Both the position numbers and the translations under genes were made by a program. A model generated the notes under the pieces. That model saw nothing but the letters and a program-made list of their open reading frames with translations. It was not told the origin of the DNA and ran no database searches. 25,310 nucleotides of DNA from CAYONM01 sp964405325 (GTDB lineage Bacteria; Planctomycetota; UBA11346). The stretch spans positions 1 through 25,310 of the forward strand of contig CAYONM010000029.1 of the NCBI GenBank assembly GCA_964405325.1, read 5' to 3'. Numbering within the stretch: the stretch's first letter is position 1; every line of letters begins with the position of its first letter. This document shows, one piece after another, positions 1 through 8,271 of the stretch.

Positions 1-59
1 GGGCGGCAAAAGATCAAGCGAAATGTAATGTTTATTTTTTGACGGGCCCTTACTGCGGC

Positions 60-587
60 TCAGGCGTCGGTTGACGGACCGAGTGGAAGGTTTGAGGCTC
101 CAGGATTATAGGGATCGCCAACTTGGATGGTCACCTGCCCGGTCCCTTCCTTCACAACGGTGTCGCCTTTCGTCTGTTCAACATCGAACTGAATGACATA
201 GGCGCCTTGGTAGATGAAGGTGATGATGAATTTGGTCGGATCCCCAGGCGCGGTCTGAATCCCAACCGAGTCTTCCTCTGGTATTTCGTTGAGGGCTTCA
301 CGTTCGCCCTCTTCGTCTACGTCGTAAGCGATGAAGCCGGTGATGTGTGGCACCGACGTCTCCACCTGTAGATTCTCCGGTGAGACATTGTAGATCGGGC
401 GTACTTCAACCGAGCGGTCATTGCCCTCGAGCCGAGGTGGGTAGGGCAGCACCGTGCTGCCGCCAGTGGCAGTGGTATGCTTGAATTCAAACCCAACAGA
501 GATCTGCCCCTGCGCGGTATCCTCGCATCCGCTCAGAAAGAGAACCAGGCACAGGGCGCTGGCAAAAAGACTGAAATGGGGTCGCAT
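60..587 (-). CDS. Putative lipoprotein of unknown function
   Basis: I do not recognise the family. The start at 587 gives 175 residues and is preceded by GGAG nine bases upstream; a longer frame to 650 has no such support. The N-terminus is a classic lipoprotein signal: a basic start (MRPH), a hydrophobic stretch, then the lipobox LSGC with the acylated cysteine at residue 21 and glutamate-aspartate after it. The mature part is acidic and beta-rich in appearance, ending in a low-complexity proline/glycine tail. Bases 1-59 beyond its stop hold nothing I can identify. It sits 66 bases downstream of the sigma factor gene and probably shares its transcript. A membrane-anchored envelope protein is the safest reading; no enzymatic motif is visible. 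Confidence 0.75.
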   Translation of the reverse strand: MRPHFSLFASALCLVLFLSGCEDTAQGQISVGFEFKHTTATGGSTVLPYPPRLEGNDRSVEVRPIYNVSPENLQVETSVPHITGFIAYDVDEEGEREALNEIPEEDSVGIQTAPGDPTKFIITFIYQGAYVIQFDVEQTKGDTVVKEGTGQVTIQVGDPYNPGASNLPLGPSTDA

Positions 588-653
588 GGCTCGGCTCCAG
601 ACAATATGCAGGATCTGGTGGGGTGCTTGCTTGGCAAGTTGTTTCGGCAAGGC

Positions 654-1463
654 TCAGAGGACCGCGTCACTCGGGATCACGTCCCGTAAGGTATTGAGGG
701 CTTTGGTTTCGATCTGTCTGACCCGCTCGCGAGTCAGACTGAAGATGCGCCCGATTTCTTCCAGGGTCAAGACCGGATAATCGTCTAGGCCAAAGCGGTA
801 GCGAAGGATCTCGGCTTCGCGGTCCGTCAGATGGTCGAGTCGCTTCTGCAGAAGATTGACGTCTTCCCGTTGCAGCATTTGTGCATCGGGACGTTCGCCA
901 TCAGTGTCTTCGAAATACGAACTGAGAGCGCCGACATCGTCGGTGCCCAGGCTGGCGCCGCTGAGCTGGGCGGTGCGCAAGATGCGCTTGACCAGCTTGA
1001 CATTTTCTTTGGGCAGCTGCAGCGCCGTGCAGATCTCTTTGATATCCGTAAGATGAGGTTTTTCTCGTGAAATCCGTTTCCAGCGAGCGACCAGCTCGGC
1101 CATGTAGGCCGGGACACGGATGTTCTTGACTTTTTCCAAGAGCGAACGGCGAATTGCCTGCTTGATCCAGTGCACAGCGTAGGTGGAGAAGCGGCATTCC
1201 ATGGCCGGATCGAAGCGTTCGACCGCTCGCATCAGACCAATGTTGCCTTCTTCGATCACATCCAACAAGGGCAGGCCCTGGTTGTCGAAATGCCGGGCCA
1301 CGCTGACCACCAAGCGGAGGTTACATTGAATCATTTCCTGACGTGCCGCATCATCGTTTTTTTCGCGGATTCGAAGGGAAAGCTCGATTTCTTCTTCGCG
1401 AGTCAGGACGCGGAAGACCGAGACGTCTTGAAGATACATGTCCAGCAAGCTGTCACGGCTCAT
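654..1463 (-). CDS. RNA polymerase sigma factor, sigma-70 group 2 (RpoD/RpoS-like)
   Basis: This protein directs RNA polymerase to a set of promoters. The start at 1463 (269 residues) is chosen because GGGAG stands six bases upstream and the protein then opens with MSRDSLLDMYLQDV, the usual region 1.2 beginning; the upstream extension to 1562 looks non-coding. Region 2 runs from about residue 40 to 110, with EEGNIGLMRAVERFDP (core binding) followed by FSTYAVHWIKQAIRRSL (-10 recognition and melting). Region 3 follows to about 195, and region 4.2 is clear near 232-260 (LTLEEIGRI, then LTRERVRQIE, the -35 recognition helix). There is no region 1.1, which argues against a housekeeping sigma and for a group 2 alternative factor. 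It follows holB by 111 bases. Which regulon it controls cannot be read here. Confidence 0.93.
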   Translation of the reverse strand: MSRDSLLDMYLQDVSVFRVLTREEEIELSLRIREKNDDAARQEMIQCNLRLVVSVARHFDNQGLPLLDVIEEGNIGLMRAVERFDPAMECRFSTYAVHWIKQAIRRSLLEKVKNIRVPAYMAELVARWKRISREKPHLTDIKEICTALQLPKENVKLVKRILRTAQLSGASLGTDDVGALSSYFEDTDGERPDAQMLQREDVNLLQKRLDHLTDREAEILRYRFGLDDYPVLTLEEIGRIFSLTRERVRQIETKALNTLRDVIPSDAVL

Positions 1464-1574
1464 GGTCACTCCCGATACACCGCTATAAACGGTAGTCAGG
1501 TTTCTTGGATGGTATGCCTCGGAAGCCAGTGGCAAGCGATACCAGCACAGGACTTGCATCACTTGGTGGCCGGC

Positions 1575-2507
1575 TCAGGGCCCGAGTGCGAGGCGTTCAA
1601 AAATTGAACGTGGGGCTAGGTTTCGGCGTAGGTCATCGCGAACAAGCAAAACTCGTTCCACCTGGTCGAGAAGGCGCTGGGAGCCGGTGCGACGCAGGCG
1701 TCGTCTGATATCGACCAGCAGGTGATCGAGCCAGAGCCCGCAGACTTGGCGTTGCCAGGCGGCGTCAGTGGTGCCGGCTTCCGGGCTTTGGCTGGGAAGT
1801 TGGTCACATAACTCGGCGATCAGGCCCTGATCGAGGCCTTGTTGCATCAGGCGTCCAAGTTCTTCCAGCGGACATCGTTCGATTTCTGCGGCTGCCGCAC
1901 CGATGTGATGGCTGCCGTCCGACAACTTGGCGCGAGCTTCGGCTGTCAGTGGATCGCAGCCGTTCTTGCGGAGGATCGCGGTGACATGCTCGGTCCGCAG
2001 AGCCCCCAGCCGCAGGCATTGGACCCGGCTCATGATGGTTGGCAGGACGGTGCGACCAGGAGCTTTTGTCATCAACAGGTGGGTGTGTGGAGCGGGCTCT
2101 TCGAGTACCTTCAACAATGCGTTGGCCGCGGTTGGCTGCATTTGTTCGATTTGGGGTATGATGAAAATCCGGCGTTTGGCTTGCAGGGGGCTCATACTGG
2201 CCTGTTCAACAATCTCCTGGCGTATGGTGTCTACCAGCAGGGCGCTCGGTTCCCGTCCCAATTCGACGACATCTGGATGGCTGGCGAGGCTGATTCGGCA
2301 CTGGGAGCAGGTTCCGCAGGCAATGGCTCCCGTCGGGTCGTCGCATAGCAGCAGGCGTGCCAGGCTGCGTGTCAGGCTCAGGCGTCCGGTACTGCGACGA
2401 CCTTCCAGCACCAGGGCTTGCGGCAGCGTGTGCCGTCGCCAGAGGCGGCACAGCAGGCTCTTTACCGTATCTTGCCCAATCACATCGGCGAAAGGCTCGT
2501 CCCTCAT
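1575..2507 (-). CDS. holB: DNA polymerase III delta prime subunit
   Basis: HolB is part of the clamp loader that places the beta clamp on DNA during replication. The 310-residue protein has the AAA+ layout of the family: an opening IGQD box, a degenerate P-loop (GRRSTGRLS, without the lysine, as expected for delta prime, which does not use ATP), a four-cysteine zinc module (C-x8-C-x2-C-x2-C, in CDDPTGAIACGTCSQC), the NALLKVLEEP box at about residue 128, and MSRVQCLRL in place of the SRC arginine-finger motif. The start overlaps the stop of the upstream gene by ATGA (2504-2507), so the two are translationally coupled. The C-terminal third is poorly conserved in this family and cannot be checked by eye. 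Confidence 0.9.
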   Translation of the reverse strand: MRDEPFADVIGQDTVKSLLCRLWRRHTLPQALVLEGRRSTGRLSLTRSLARLLLCDDPTGAIACGTCSQCRISLASHPDVVELGREPSALLVDTIRQEIVEQASMSPLQAKRRIFIIPQIEQMQPTAANALLKVLEEPAPHTHLLMTKAPGRTVLPTIMSRVQCLRLGALRTEHVTAILRKNGCDPLTAEARAKLSDGSHHIGAAAAEIERCPLEELGRLMQQGLDQGLIAELCDQLPSQSPEAGTTDAAWQRQVCGLWLDHLLVDIRRRLRRTGSQRLLDQVERVLLVRDDLRRNLAPRSIFERLALGP

Positions 2508-4180
2508 GGTCCGGGAGTCTGTCCAGGCTGCAGTTGTTCGGTGGTCCAGATCAGGGTATTGTCCATCAGGTAGGCACCATAGCGAAGGCCCTGATTGGTG
2601 CGGACCGCCTGGGACATGCTGATCAATACCACGCGATCACCGATGGTGGCGTTCTCCGGTGGTCGGTAATCATAAGGAGCGCCGGTGGCTGGACAGTGGA
2701 AGCGATTGACAGCGTTCCAGTTTTGGATCACTCCCTCGCTCCAGAGATCGGTGAGTTGAGCGGGCCAGGCGCCACGGCGCAGTTGGTAATCCAGCAGGGT
2801 TTTGCCGAGGCGGTCGAGCTGAGCTTGCGCCTGGGTTGCATCAGCACCGGTGCGCGCTTGCCAGGAGGGGCTGCGGAATTCCGGGGTGCCCAGGCCGCCA
2901 TGGACAATGGCGTTGATCAGTCCGGCATACTGCGAGGTGGGTTTTTCGCCGGCAATGACGTCGTGGTCCTGGGCCAGTCTGGTCATCATCTGATCGGCCA
3001 TCCAGCCCAATTGAACATCCATGCCGGCGGAGAGATCGGGAACACCACCTTGAGCGCGAATATGATCACGGAGGGAATGCTGGGTTTCGCTCATATTGGC
3101 GAGGGCGTAGTACCAGTCCCAGGCTTCCAGATACTGGCCGCTGCGACGAAGGCTTTCGGCAACTGCCAGGACCGTGGTCAGCAGTCGGCTGCGTGTGATT
3201 TCTTCGCCTTGGATGGCCTGCACATGGTAGCGCACGCTGCCGCGCAGAAAGAGCAGGTAGTCTTCCATCATCAGGCTGCGATCGCGGACGAGGCTGCGAA
3301 GCTTGATGCCGATGGTGCCTTCGACGTTCTTCAGGCGTTCGTCAAGGCGATCCAGGACCGCTCGGGCTTCTTCCAGGTTGCCGTCGCGAAGCACGAAGCC
3401 CAGGTAGCTGGAGCCCGCGACATAGAGGGCTTCATTGCTCAGCCCGCCTTGCCGGAAAACCTTGCCGTAGAGTTGGCGCCATTGGTCGGGGTCGAAGTCG
3501 TCGCCGGCAGCGGCCAGCTCCTTGTCAGAGGGGAGTTGGCGACGGATGCGGTCGTTCACTTCGCCGATGGCGCCACTCAGATCGGCATCGAAGAGTGGGC
3601 GATTGAAGTCGATGCGCAGGGCCCAGGCGCCGGAGAGGGCGATTTTAGCCATCAGTGCGGCACGTGCTTGTCGTTTTTCGTAACAGCGCAGGGCGAGTTT
3701 GTATTTCTTTTCGACCGGGATGATGGCCTGGGGAATGACCCATTGTTTCAAGGGTGGCAATTCACGACCGCTGCGGCGTGCGGCGGCCTGCTCCCGGCGA
3801 TAAAACTGATTACGCTCGATGACCCACTCGGAATGGAAGCCATCCTTGCTGGTCAGCCAGGTTTTGAACTCCGGATCAAGGTGATGGCGGAATCGTGGTG
3901 AACGCGGATCCCATTCTTCTGCCAGCGCGCTGAAGTAGGTATAGGGGTCTGTGACGATGAAATGATGGTACTCGGAGATGCCAGCGTTGTGCCGGCAGCC
4001 ATCGAGATCGGTCTTCATGTCGGCCGGGGAGGCGGCTTTGGTCTCGTCGAAAGTCAGCGCTGTGCGGGGGACCACTTTGGCTTGGAAGCTTCGGTTGACG
4101 ATGGGTGAAAGGAGCTCGCGCTCCTGCAGCTGCATGGCCATGGCCAGACTGGTCAGTAGGCAGAGTAGGGCGGTACGCAC
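2504..4180 (-). CDS. Secreted protein of unknown function with pseudopilin-like C-terminal tail
   Basis: The 558-residue product starts with GTG at 4180, with GGAGG seven to eight bases upstream. Residues 1-16 (MRTALLCLLTSLAMAM) form an export signal. The middle is helical and charged with no motif I recognise. The last 120 or so residues resemble the globular end of type II secretion pseudopilins or related prepilin-like proteins: a helix with LLDYQLRRGAWPAQLTDL, then FHCPATGAPYDYRP and a beta-rich close. Unlike a true pseudopilin there is no N-terminal prepilin cleavage motif; the fold would sit at the C-terminus of a longer periplasmic protein. It overlaps holB by ATGA, an odd partner for an exported protein. 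Function unknown; the tail similarity is my own reading. Confidence 0.75.
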   Translation of the reverse strand: MRTALLCLLTSLAMAMQLQERELLSPIVNRSFQAKVVPRTALTFDETKAASPADMKTDLDGCRHNAGISEYHHFIVTDPYTYFSALAEEWDPRSPRFRHHLDPEFKTWLTSKDGFHSEWVIERNQFYRREQAAARRSGRELPPLKQWVIPQAIIPVEKKYKLALRCYEKRQARAALMAKIALSGAWALRIDFNRPLFDADLSGAIGEVNDRIRRQLPSDKELAAAGDDFDPDQWRQLYGKVFRQGGLSNEALYVAGSSYLGFVLRDGNLEEARAVLDRLDERLKNVEGTIGIKLRSLVRDRSLMMEDYLLFLRGSVRYHVQAIQGEEITRSRLLTTVLAVAESLRRSGQYLEAWDWYYALANMSETQHSLRDHIRAQGGVPDLSAGMDVQLGWMADQMMTRLAQDHDVIAGEKPTSQYAGLINAIVHGGLGTPEFRSPSWQARTGADATQAQAQLDRLGKTLLDYQLRRGAWPAQLTDLWSEGVIQNWNAVNRFHCPATGAPYDYRPPENATIGDRVVLISMSQAVRTNQGLRYGAYLMDNTLIWTTEQLQPGQTPGP

Positions 4181-4271
4181 GGGCTGTCCTCCAGACTGCG
4201 GCAGGCTACAGTCGTGATGCGGGTGGCCAAGGTTGGCGGCTGGACCGTGGTGATTGGTTCTTCATACGCAA

Positions 4272-4300
4272 CAGGGAGCGCCCGATGGGGGCGCTCCCTG
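4272..4300 (-). terminator. Hairpin downstream of rplU, probable terminator
   Basis: A perfect 12-base-pair stem (CAGGGAGCGCCC with its complement, loop of five) begins 23 bases after the rplU stop on the minus strand. It is followed only by TTG, not a clean T run, so it could be a weak intrinsic terminator or a 3'-end protecting hairpin. It separates rng-rplU from the next gene group. Confidence 0.55.
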
Positions 4301-4323
4301 AAGACGCTCGGAATGGTCGGGCT

Positions 4324-4632
4324 TCAGCCCGAGATGCCGACGACTTTGATGGCCGTGTAGTTGTGCCGGAAGCCAACGCGCGTGCGGCTATGTTTGCGAC
4401 GCCGGACATGGCTGGCAATACCTTTGCGGCCACGGACATGCGCCAGGACCTTGCAGGTCACCGTTGCTCCGTCGACCTTGGGGCTGCCGACGCGAACTTG
4501 GTCCTCGCCAGCGAGCAGCAGCACGGGCAGTTGGATTTCGCTGCCCACCTCGGCTTCAAGGCGGTCGACCAACAGGCGCTTGCCGTCTTTTACCTGATAT
4601 TGATGGCCACGATCTTCGACGATTGCGTACAT
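4324..4632 (-). CDS. rplU: Large ribosomal subunit protein bL21
   Basis: bL21 binds 23S rRNA in the large ribosomal subunit. The 102 residues match the family end to end: MYAIVEDRGHQYQV at the start, the core VGSPKVDGATVTCKV, and the basic RKGIASHVRRRKHSRTRVG segment that contacts rRNA. AGGAG lies seven bases before the ATG. It follows the RNase E/G gene by 53 bases, an arrangement (rng-rplU) common in other phyla, but rpmA and obg, which usually follow, are not next; a hairpin and an unrelated gene come instead. A small stem-loop sits just upstream of its ribosome binding site. Confidence 0.97.
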   Translation of the reverse strand: MYAIVEDRGHQYQVKDGKRLLVDRLEAEVGSEIQLPVLLLAGEDQVRVGSPKVDGATVTCKVLAHVRGRKGIASHVRRRKHSRTRVGFRHNYTAIKVVGISG

Positions 4633-4643
4633 GAAGGGCTCCT

Positions 4644-4659
4644 GGGTCGCCTACGACCC
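4644..4659 (-). promoter_or_regulatory. Small hairpin just upstream of the rplU ribosome binding site
   Basis: GGGTCG and CGACCC form a six-base-pair stem with a four-base loop; on the minus strand the 3' arm ends two to three bases before the AGGAG used by rplU. Such placement could modulate initiation or be an L21 autoregulatory leader, but the element is short and this is inference. Confidence 0.3.
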
Positions 4660-4685
4660 CGTATGTAAGGACCTGGCTCGCGGTG

Positions 4686-6551
4686 CTACCGTTTTCCGCG
4701 AAGGGGCAGCTTTTTAGCGACCGAAGATCGAGAAGCAAGCTCTGGGCCGATTCGTTGCGGACTGGGCTGGCTGAACAGCAGGCTGCGGAGCCCGGCGGCC
4801 TCTTCCCAGAGCTGAGGCGCGCGGGGTATGGCGGCCGGCTGGTTGGGACTGACCGTGGTCGGTGCGCTGGGCTTGTTGGGCTGGCTGGGGGTGGTGATCT
4901 GGTCGAGTTCCGTGTAGAGTTCGCGTTCGAGATCGCGCGGTCGTCGCTCCATCAATTCGCGGGCCTTGGTGGCGATCTCTGACTGCTGCTCCAAGAAGGG
5001 GGCCAAGAGGCTTGGGCGGACCGGCTCGCTGATCTGGTCATCGTTGCTGCGGCGACGACCACGACTGCGGCGTTTCTTCGGTGTTGCTTGGACCCGGAAC
5101 GAGCGCAGGCGCATCAGACTGTCGCCCGAGATCTGGATGCGGCAGCCATATTCCGATTCAAGTTCAGCTATTTCGGCGGCCCGTGCATTCAAGACGCCGA
5201 TGGCGACTTCGGTGGGGGCGATGATCTCGACTCGTGAGACTGGCTGACGATTCAGTTCGGTGCGGATCGCCCGCATGCTCTCAATGGCGATGGTTTCGAT
5301 CGTCTTCATGGCACCGGTGCCAGCGCAATAGGGGCATTCGGCGGCAGCTACCAGGCGGTGGCTTGGGCGACGACGCTGTCGGGTCATTTCCACCAGGCCG
5401 AAACGGGACAGTTGGGCAACATGGGTCTTGGCTGGATCCCGCAGCAGGAACGTGCGGAGGGCCAGTTGCACCAATCGACCGTGCTCGCGGTCCTCCATAT
5501 CAATAAAGTCGATAATGATCAGGCCGCCCAGGTCGCGCAGGCGCAGCTGCTCGGCAAGGGTCTGGACGGCTTCCAGATTGGTGAGCAGGGCCGTCTGCTC
5601 GACATTGTCGGCGCTGCGGTTCTTGGCCGAGTTGACGTCGATGCTGACGAGGGCTTCGGTTTGCTCGATAACGATGTTGCCGCCGGATGGGAGCTCCACC
5701 TTGCGATCGAGGACGGTGGCCAGGCGTTCTTCGACCCCGTAGGCGGTGAAGAGAGGTATCGCTTCCTGATGCCGCTTGATGCGCGAGGCCAGTTCGGGCA
5801 TGAAGATCTGGGCGAAGGCGTGCGCTTCTTCGTGCATCTCTTCCGCATCGATCAGGACGCTGGTGGTATCGGCGGTCACCAGATCGCGTAGGCAGCGCAC
5901 GACAATGCCGGCTTCTTGGTACAGGCAGGCCGGTGCTTTGGTGGCCGTCAAGCGCTGGGAGATCGCATCCCACGCGTGCTTGAGATAGCGATAGTCCAGC
6001 TCGAGTTCTTCGTCCAGGCGGTCGGCGCCGGCGGTTCGGACGATGAAGCCGAAGCCCTCTGGGGCGTGGAAACCGGCAACGACTTGTTTAAGCCGACGTC
6101 GGACGGCATTATCAGCAATTTTCTTGGAGATGCCGTGTTTGCCGCCGGTATCGGCCATCATGACCAGGTAGCGACCAGGAATGCTGAGGTAGGTGGTGAC
6201 GCAGGGTCCCTTGTCCTTGATCGATTCTTTGGTGATTTGCACCACCAGCTCTTGTCCAGGGCTGAGCACGTCTTCGATGCGAGCACGATCGCCGCGGTCG
6301 TGTTTGATATCATCGATGTGGATGAAGCCGTTCTTATCGCCGCCGAGATCGACGAATGCGGCATCCAGGCTCGGTTCAATGTTGCAGACTTTTGCTTTGT
6401 AGATGTTGCCCAGTTGCAGGGTGCTGCTGAGCCGTTCGTGGAGTAGGGACTCCAGTCGACCATTGCGCAGCACGGCAACGCGGAGCTCCTGTTCGTCTAG
6501 GACGTTCATCAGAATGTGGTGTTCGTGCGTAGCGGTATTCGTCGCATTCAT
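4686..6551 (-). CDS. rng: Ribonuclease E/G family endoribonuclease
   Basis: This enzyme cuts single-stranded RNA in mRNA decay and rRNA processing. Taking the start at 6551 gives 621 residues; starts at 6566 and 6509 are possible, and ribosome binding sites do not decide firmly. Domains: S1 RNA-binding fold at about 48-82 (GNIYKAKV, then GFIHIDD), RNase H-like and 5' sensor regions, then the catalytic DNase I-like part with the two metal-binding aspartates D305 (SIDVNSAK) and D348 (IIDFIDM), and the zinc-link CPYC at 406-409. These match the E. coli RNase E spacing closely. After the core comes a basic patch (KKRRSRGRRRS, about residue 500) and a proline-rich tail, so it is longer than RNase G but lacks the long RNase E scaffold. 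It lies between pilQ and rplU. Whether to call it Rng or Rne is open. Confidence 0.92.
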   Translation of the reverse strand: MNATNTATHEHHILMNVLDEQELRVAVLRNGRLESLLHERLSSTLQLGNIYKAKVCNIEPSLDAAFVDLGGDKNGFIHIDDIKHDRGDRARIEDVLSPGQELVVQITKESIKDKGPCVTTYLSIPGRYLVMMADTGGKHGISKKIADNAVRRRLKQVVAGFHAPEGFGFIVRTAGADRLDEELELDYRYLKHAWDAISQRLTATKAPACLYQEAGIVVRCLRDLVTADTTSVLIDAEEMHEEAHAFAQIFMPELASRIKRHQEAIPLFTAYGVEERLATVLDRKVELPSGGNIVIEQTEALVSIDVNSAKNRSADNVEQTALLTNLEAVQTLAEQLRLRDLGGLIIIDFIDMEDREHGRLVQLALRTFLLRDPAKTHVAQLSRFGLVEMTRQRRRPSHRLVAAAECPYCAGTGAMKTIETIAIESMRAIRTELNRQPVSRVEIIAPTEVAIGVLNARAAEIAELESEYGCRIQISGDSLMRLRSFRVQATPKKRRSRGRRRSNDDQISEPVRPSLLAPFLEQQSEIATKARELMERRPRDLERELYTELDQITTPSQPNKPSAPTTVSPNQPAAIPRAPQLWEEAAGLRSLLFSQPSPQRIGPELASRSSVAKKLPLRGKR

Positions 6552-6571
6552 ACAGGTTGGTTCCATACATG

Positions 6572-6602
6572 CCGAACGCCCGCCGATTCGGCAGGCGTTC
6601 GG
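6572..6602 (-). other. Long hairpin between pilQ and rng
   Basis: Two nested perfect arms (nine base pairs, CCGAACGCC with its complement, then five, GCCGA/TCGGC, separated by one mismatch) form a strong stem with almost no loop. It starts 38 bases after the pilQ stop and ends 21 bases before the rng start. There is no T run on the minus strand, so it is not a textbook intrinsic terminator. It may stabilise the pilQ end, or act in the rng leader, since RNase E genes are known to be autoregulated through 5' UTR structure in enterobacteria. Confidence 0.5.
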
Positions 6603-6639
6603 ATTCTTCATCCGGGCGGGGACAGCGGCATGCTGTCTG

Positions 6640-8259
6640 TCAGAAGCCGACTCCCTCGATAGCTTCTTCGGTTTGCTTAGAACGCAACTGCAGGCCGGAG
6701 AGGGCTTCACGGAGGCGCAGCTTGGCGTCTTCCAGCTCATCGAGATCGCTGAGGTGTACAATACGTGGGGTGACAAAGATGGTCAGGTTGCGCTGTTCCA
6801 GGTTGTCGTTCTTGTGTTTGAACAGCCAGCCGAGGAAGGGGATTGAGCCCAGGCCGGGTATCCGGCCCTCGCTTTCGATTACTCGGTTTTCCAGCAGGCC
6901 GCCGATCACCGCGGTGTCGCCGTCCTTCACCATGATGTTGGTGCGGAGGGTCTTCTTGTTGGTCTGGGGCAGCTCGATGGAGTCCTGGCCAACATCGAAG
7001 CGGCGGAAGGTGTTCAGCTGATCATTGGCTTCCAAGCTGACCGAGACGTAGCCGTCGGAGGTGATGTGCGGGGTGACCGAAATCTTGATGCCGTCCTCCA
7101 CTGGCGATGAGGAGGCTTCCGACAAGCTGCGGACGATTTCACCGTTTTCGACCGTGACGCTGGATTCAGCAAAGCGGACCACTTGGCCGACTTCGATTTC
7201 GGCTTTGGTGTTATCGAGGGTCAACAGGCTGGGAGACTGGATGATCTCGGTGCTGTTGAGGGTGGTCAGCGCTTCGAAGGTGAGTCCCGCTGAGTTGAAG
7301 CGAGTCGTCTGGGGGCTGCCCGGCGGCCGGTTGCCCACCAGCTGGAAGCCATCGTCGGAGAGCGGCAGGAAGCTGGCATTCAGATTGGCGATCTTTTCGA
7401 TATCGAAGTCGAGGCTTTGATTGCTGAAACCGATGCGGGTGGCGTCGGTGGTCGAATACTCCAGGAAGCGGATTTCCATCTGCACTTCTCTGGTCCGCTT
7501 GTCCAGCTCTCGTAACAGCAGGAAAGCGGCATCCAGATTGGTCGGTGTATCGGTCATGACCAGGGCATTGGCACGATCGTCGAAGACGATGCGAGCTTCT
7601 TCCGAGAGCGACACCTGTACGCTATCCATCAGCGTGGTGCCATCGCCGTAATTGATATGGTAGATGCGGGTTTCGAAGTCCTTCTGGACGTTCTCGCGGC
7701 TGATGATGCGAATGATGCTGTAATTATGCTCGGTCCAGGCATAGCCGGTAGCGCGCACGATCACATTCAGCGCTTCGCGCCAGGGAACACCATTGAGGGT
7801 CATGGTCAGGCGTCGGTTGCTGTCGACATCGTCTGAGATGACAATGTTGACGCCGGCTTGACGGGCCAGAGCTTCCAGCACGACGGTCAGACTGGCCTCG
7901 CGGAATTGCATGCGCACCCGTGGCGGGCGTGATAATTCCCAGATTCGCTCGCTCTTCTCTGTGATGACCATGTCGTAACGGGTGGCTATCTGCTCGATGG
8001 CCTCCTGCCAGGTGACGTTCATCAATCTGACTGTGACCAGGGGTTGGTCCGCTTCGTTGCAGACGATGTTCACGCCAGCCCGTCGGCTGATCCACTGTAG
8101 GACGATGTCCAGGGGCTTCTCGTTGGTCTCGAGATTGATCAGTGGTGCCAAGTTGGGATCGATGGGCGGCGCTTCCACCGCCGGAGTCGAAGCCAGACAC
8201 GTGAGGGCCAGAACACAGGTCGAGAGGTTCCGGATACCGGGAAACCGGGTTTTCATCAT
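6640..8259 (-). CDS. pilQ: Type IV pilus secretin, PilQ/GspD family
   Basis: Secretins form the outer-membrane ring through which the pilus or secreted proteins pass. The 539-residue protein has a signal peptide (MMKTRFPGIRNLSTCVLALT, cut near ASTPAVEA), two short STN/N0-type secretin domains at about 45-115 and 120-190 (each of the LDIVLQWISRRAGVNIV type), an N1-like domain (about 205-255, MDSVQVSLSEEARIVFDDRA), then the secretin barrel with the family signature IPGLGSIPFLGWLFK near residue 480 and FVTPRIV after it. No AMIN domain and no clear pilotin-binding tail are visible, so it is smaller than proteobacterial PilQ. Two adjacent ATG codons (8259, 8256) follow AGAGGA. It ends the pilNOPQ cluster, 12 bases after the gene before it. 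Confidence 0.92.
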   Translation of the reverse strand: MMKTRFPGIRNLSTCVLALTCLASTPAVEAPPIDPNLAPLINLETNEKPLDIVLQWISRRAGVNIVCNEADQPLVTVRLMNVTWQEAIEQIATRYDMVITEKSERIWELSRPPRVRMQFREASLTVVLEALARQAGVNIVISDDVDSNRRLTMTLNGVPWREALNVIVRATGYAWTEHNYSIIRIISRENVQKDFETRIYHINYGDGTTLMDSVQVSLSEEARIVFDDRANALVMTDTPTNLDAAFLLLRELDKRTREVQMEIRFLEYSTTDATRIGFSNQSLDFDIEKIANLNASFLPLSDDGFQLVGNRPPGSPQTTRFNSAGLTFEALTTLNSTEIIQSPSLLTLDNTKAEIEVGQVVRFAESSVTVENGEIVRSLSEASSSPVEDGIKISVTPHITSDGYVSVSLEANDQLNTFRRFDVGQDSIELPQTNKKTLRTNIMVKDGDTAVIGGLLENRVIESEGRIPGLGSIPFLGWLFKHKNDNLEQRNLTIFVTPRIVHLSDLDELEDAKLRLREALSGLQLRSKQTEEAIEGVGF

Positions 8260-8271
8260 GGGTTCCTCTGT

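Noticed and set aside
1509..1535. Possible promoter before the sigma factor gene (TTGCCA and TACCAT)
   Set aside because: The 15-base spacer is too short and the -10 weak; not better than chance in an intergenic gap.
2357..3901. Plus-strand open frame of 514 codons
   Set aside because: It is antisense to the secreted-protein gene and holB, has no family wording, and long antisense frames are usual in GC-rich coding DNA.
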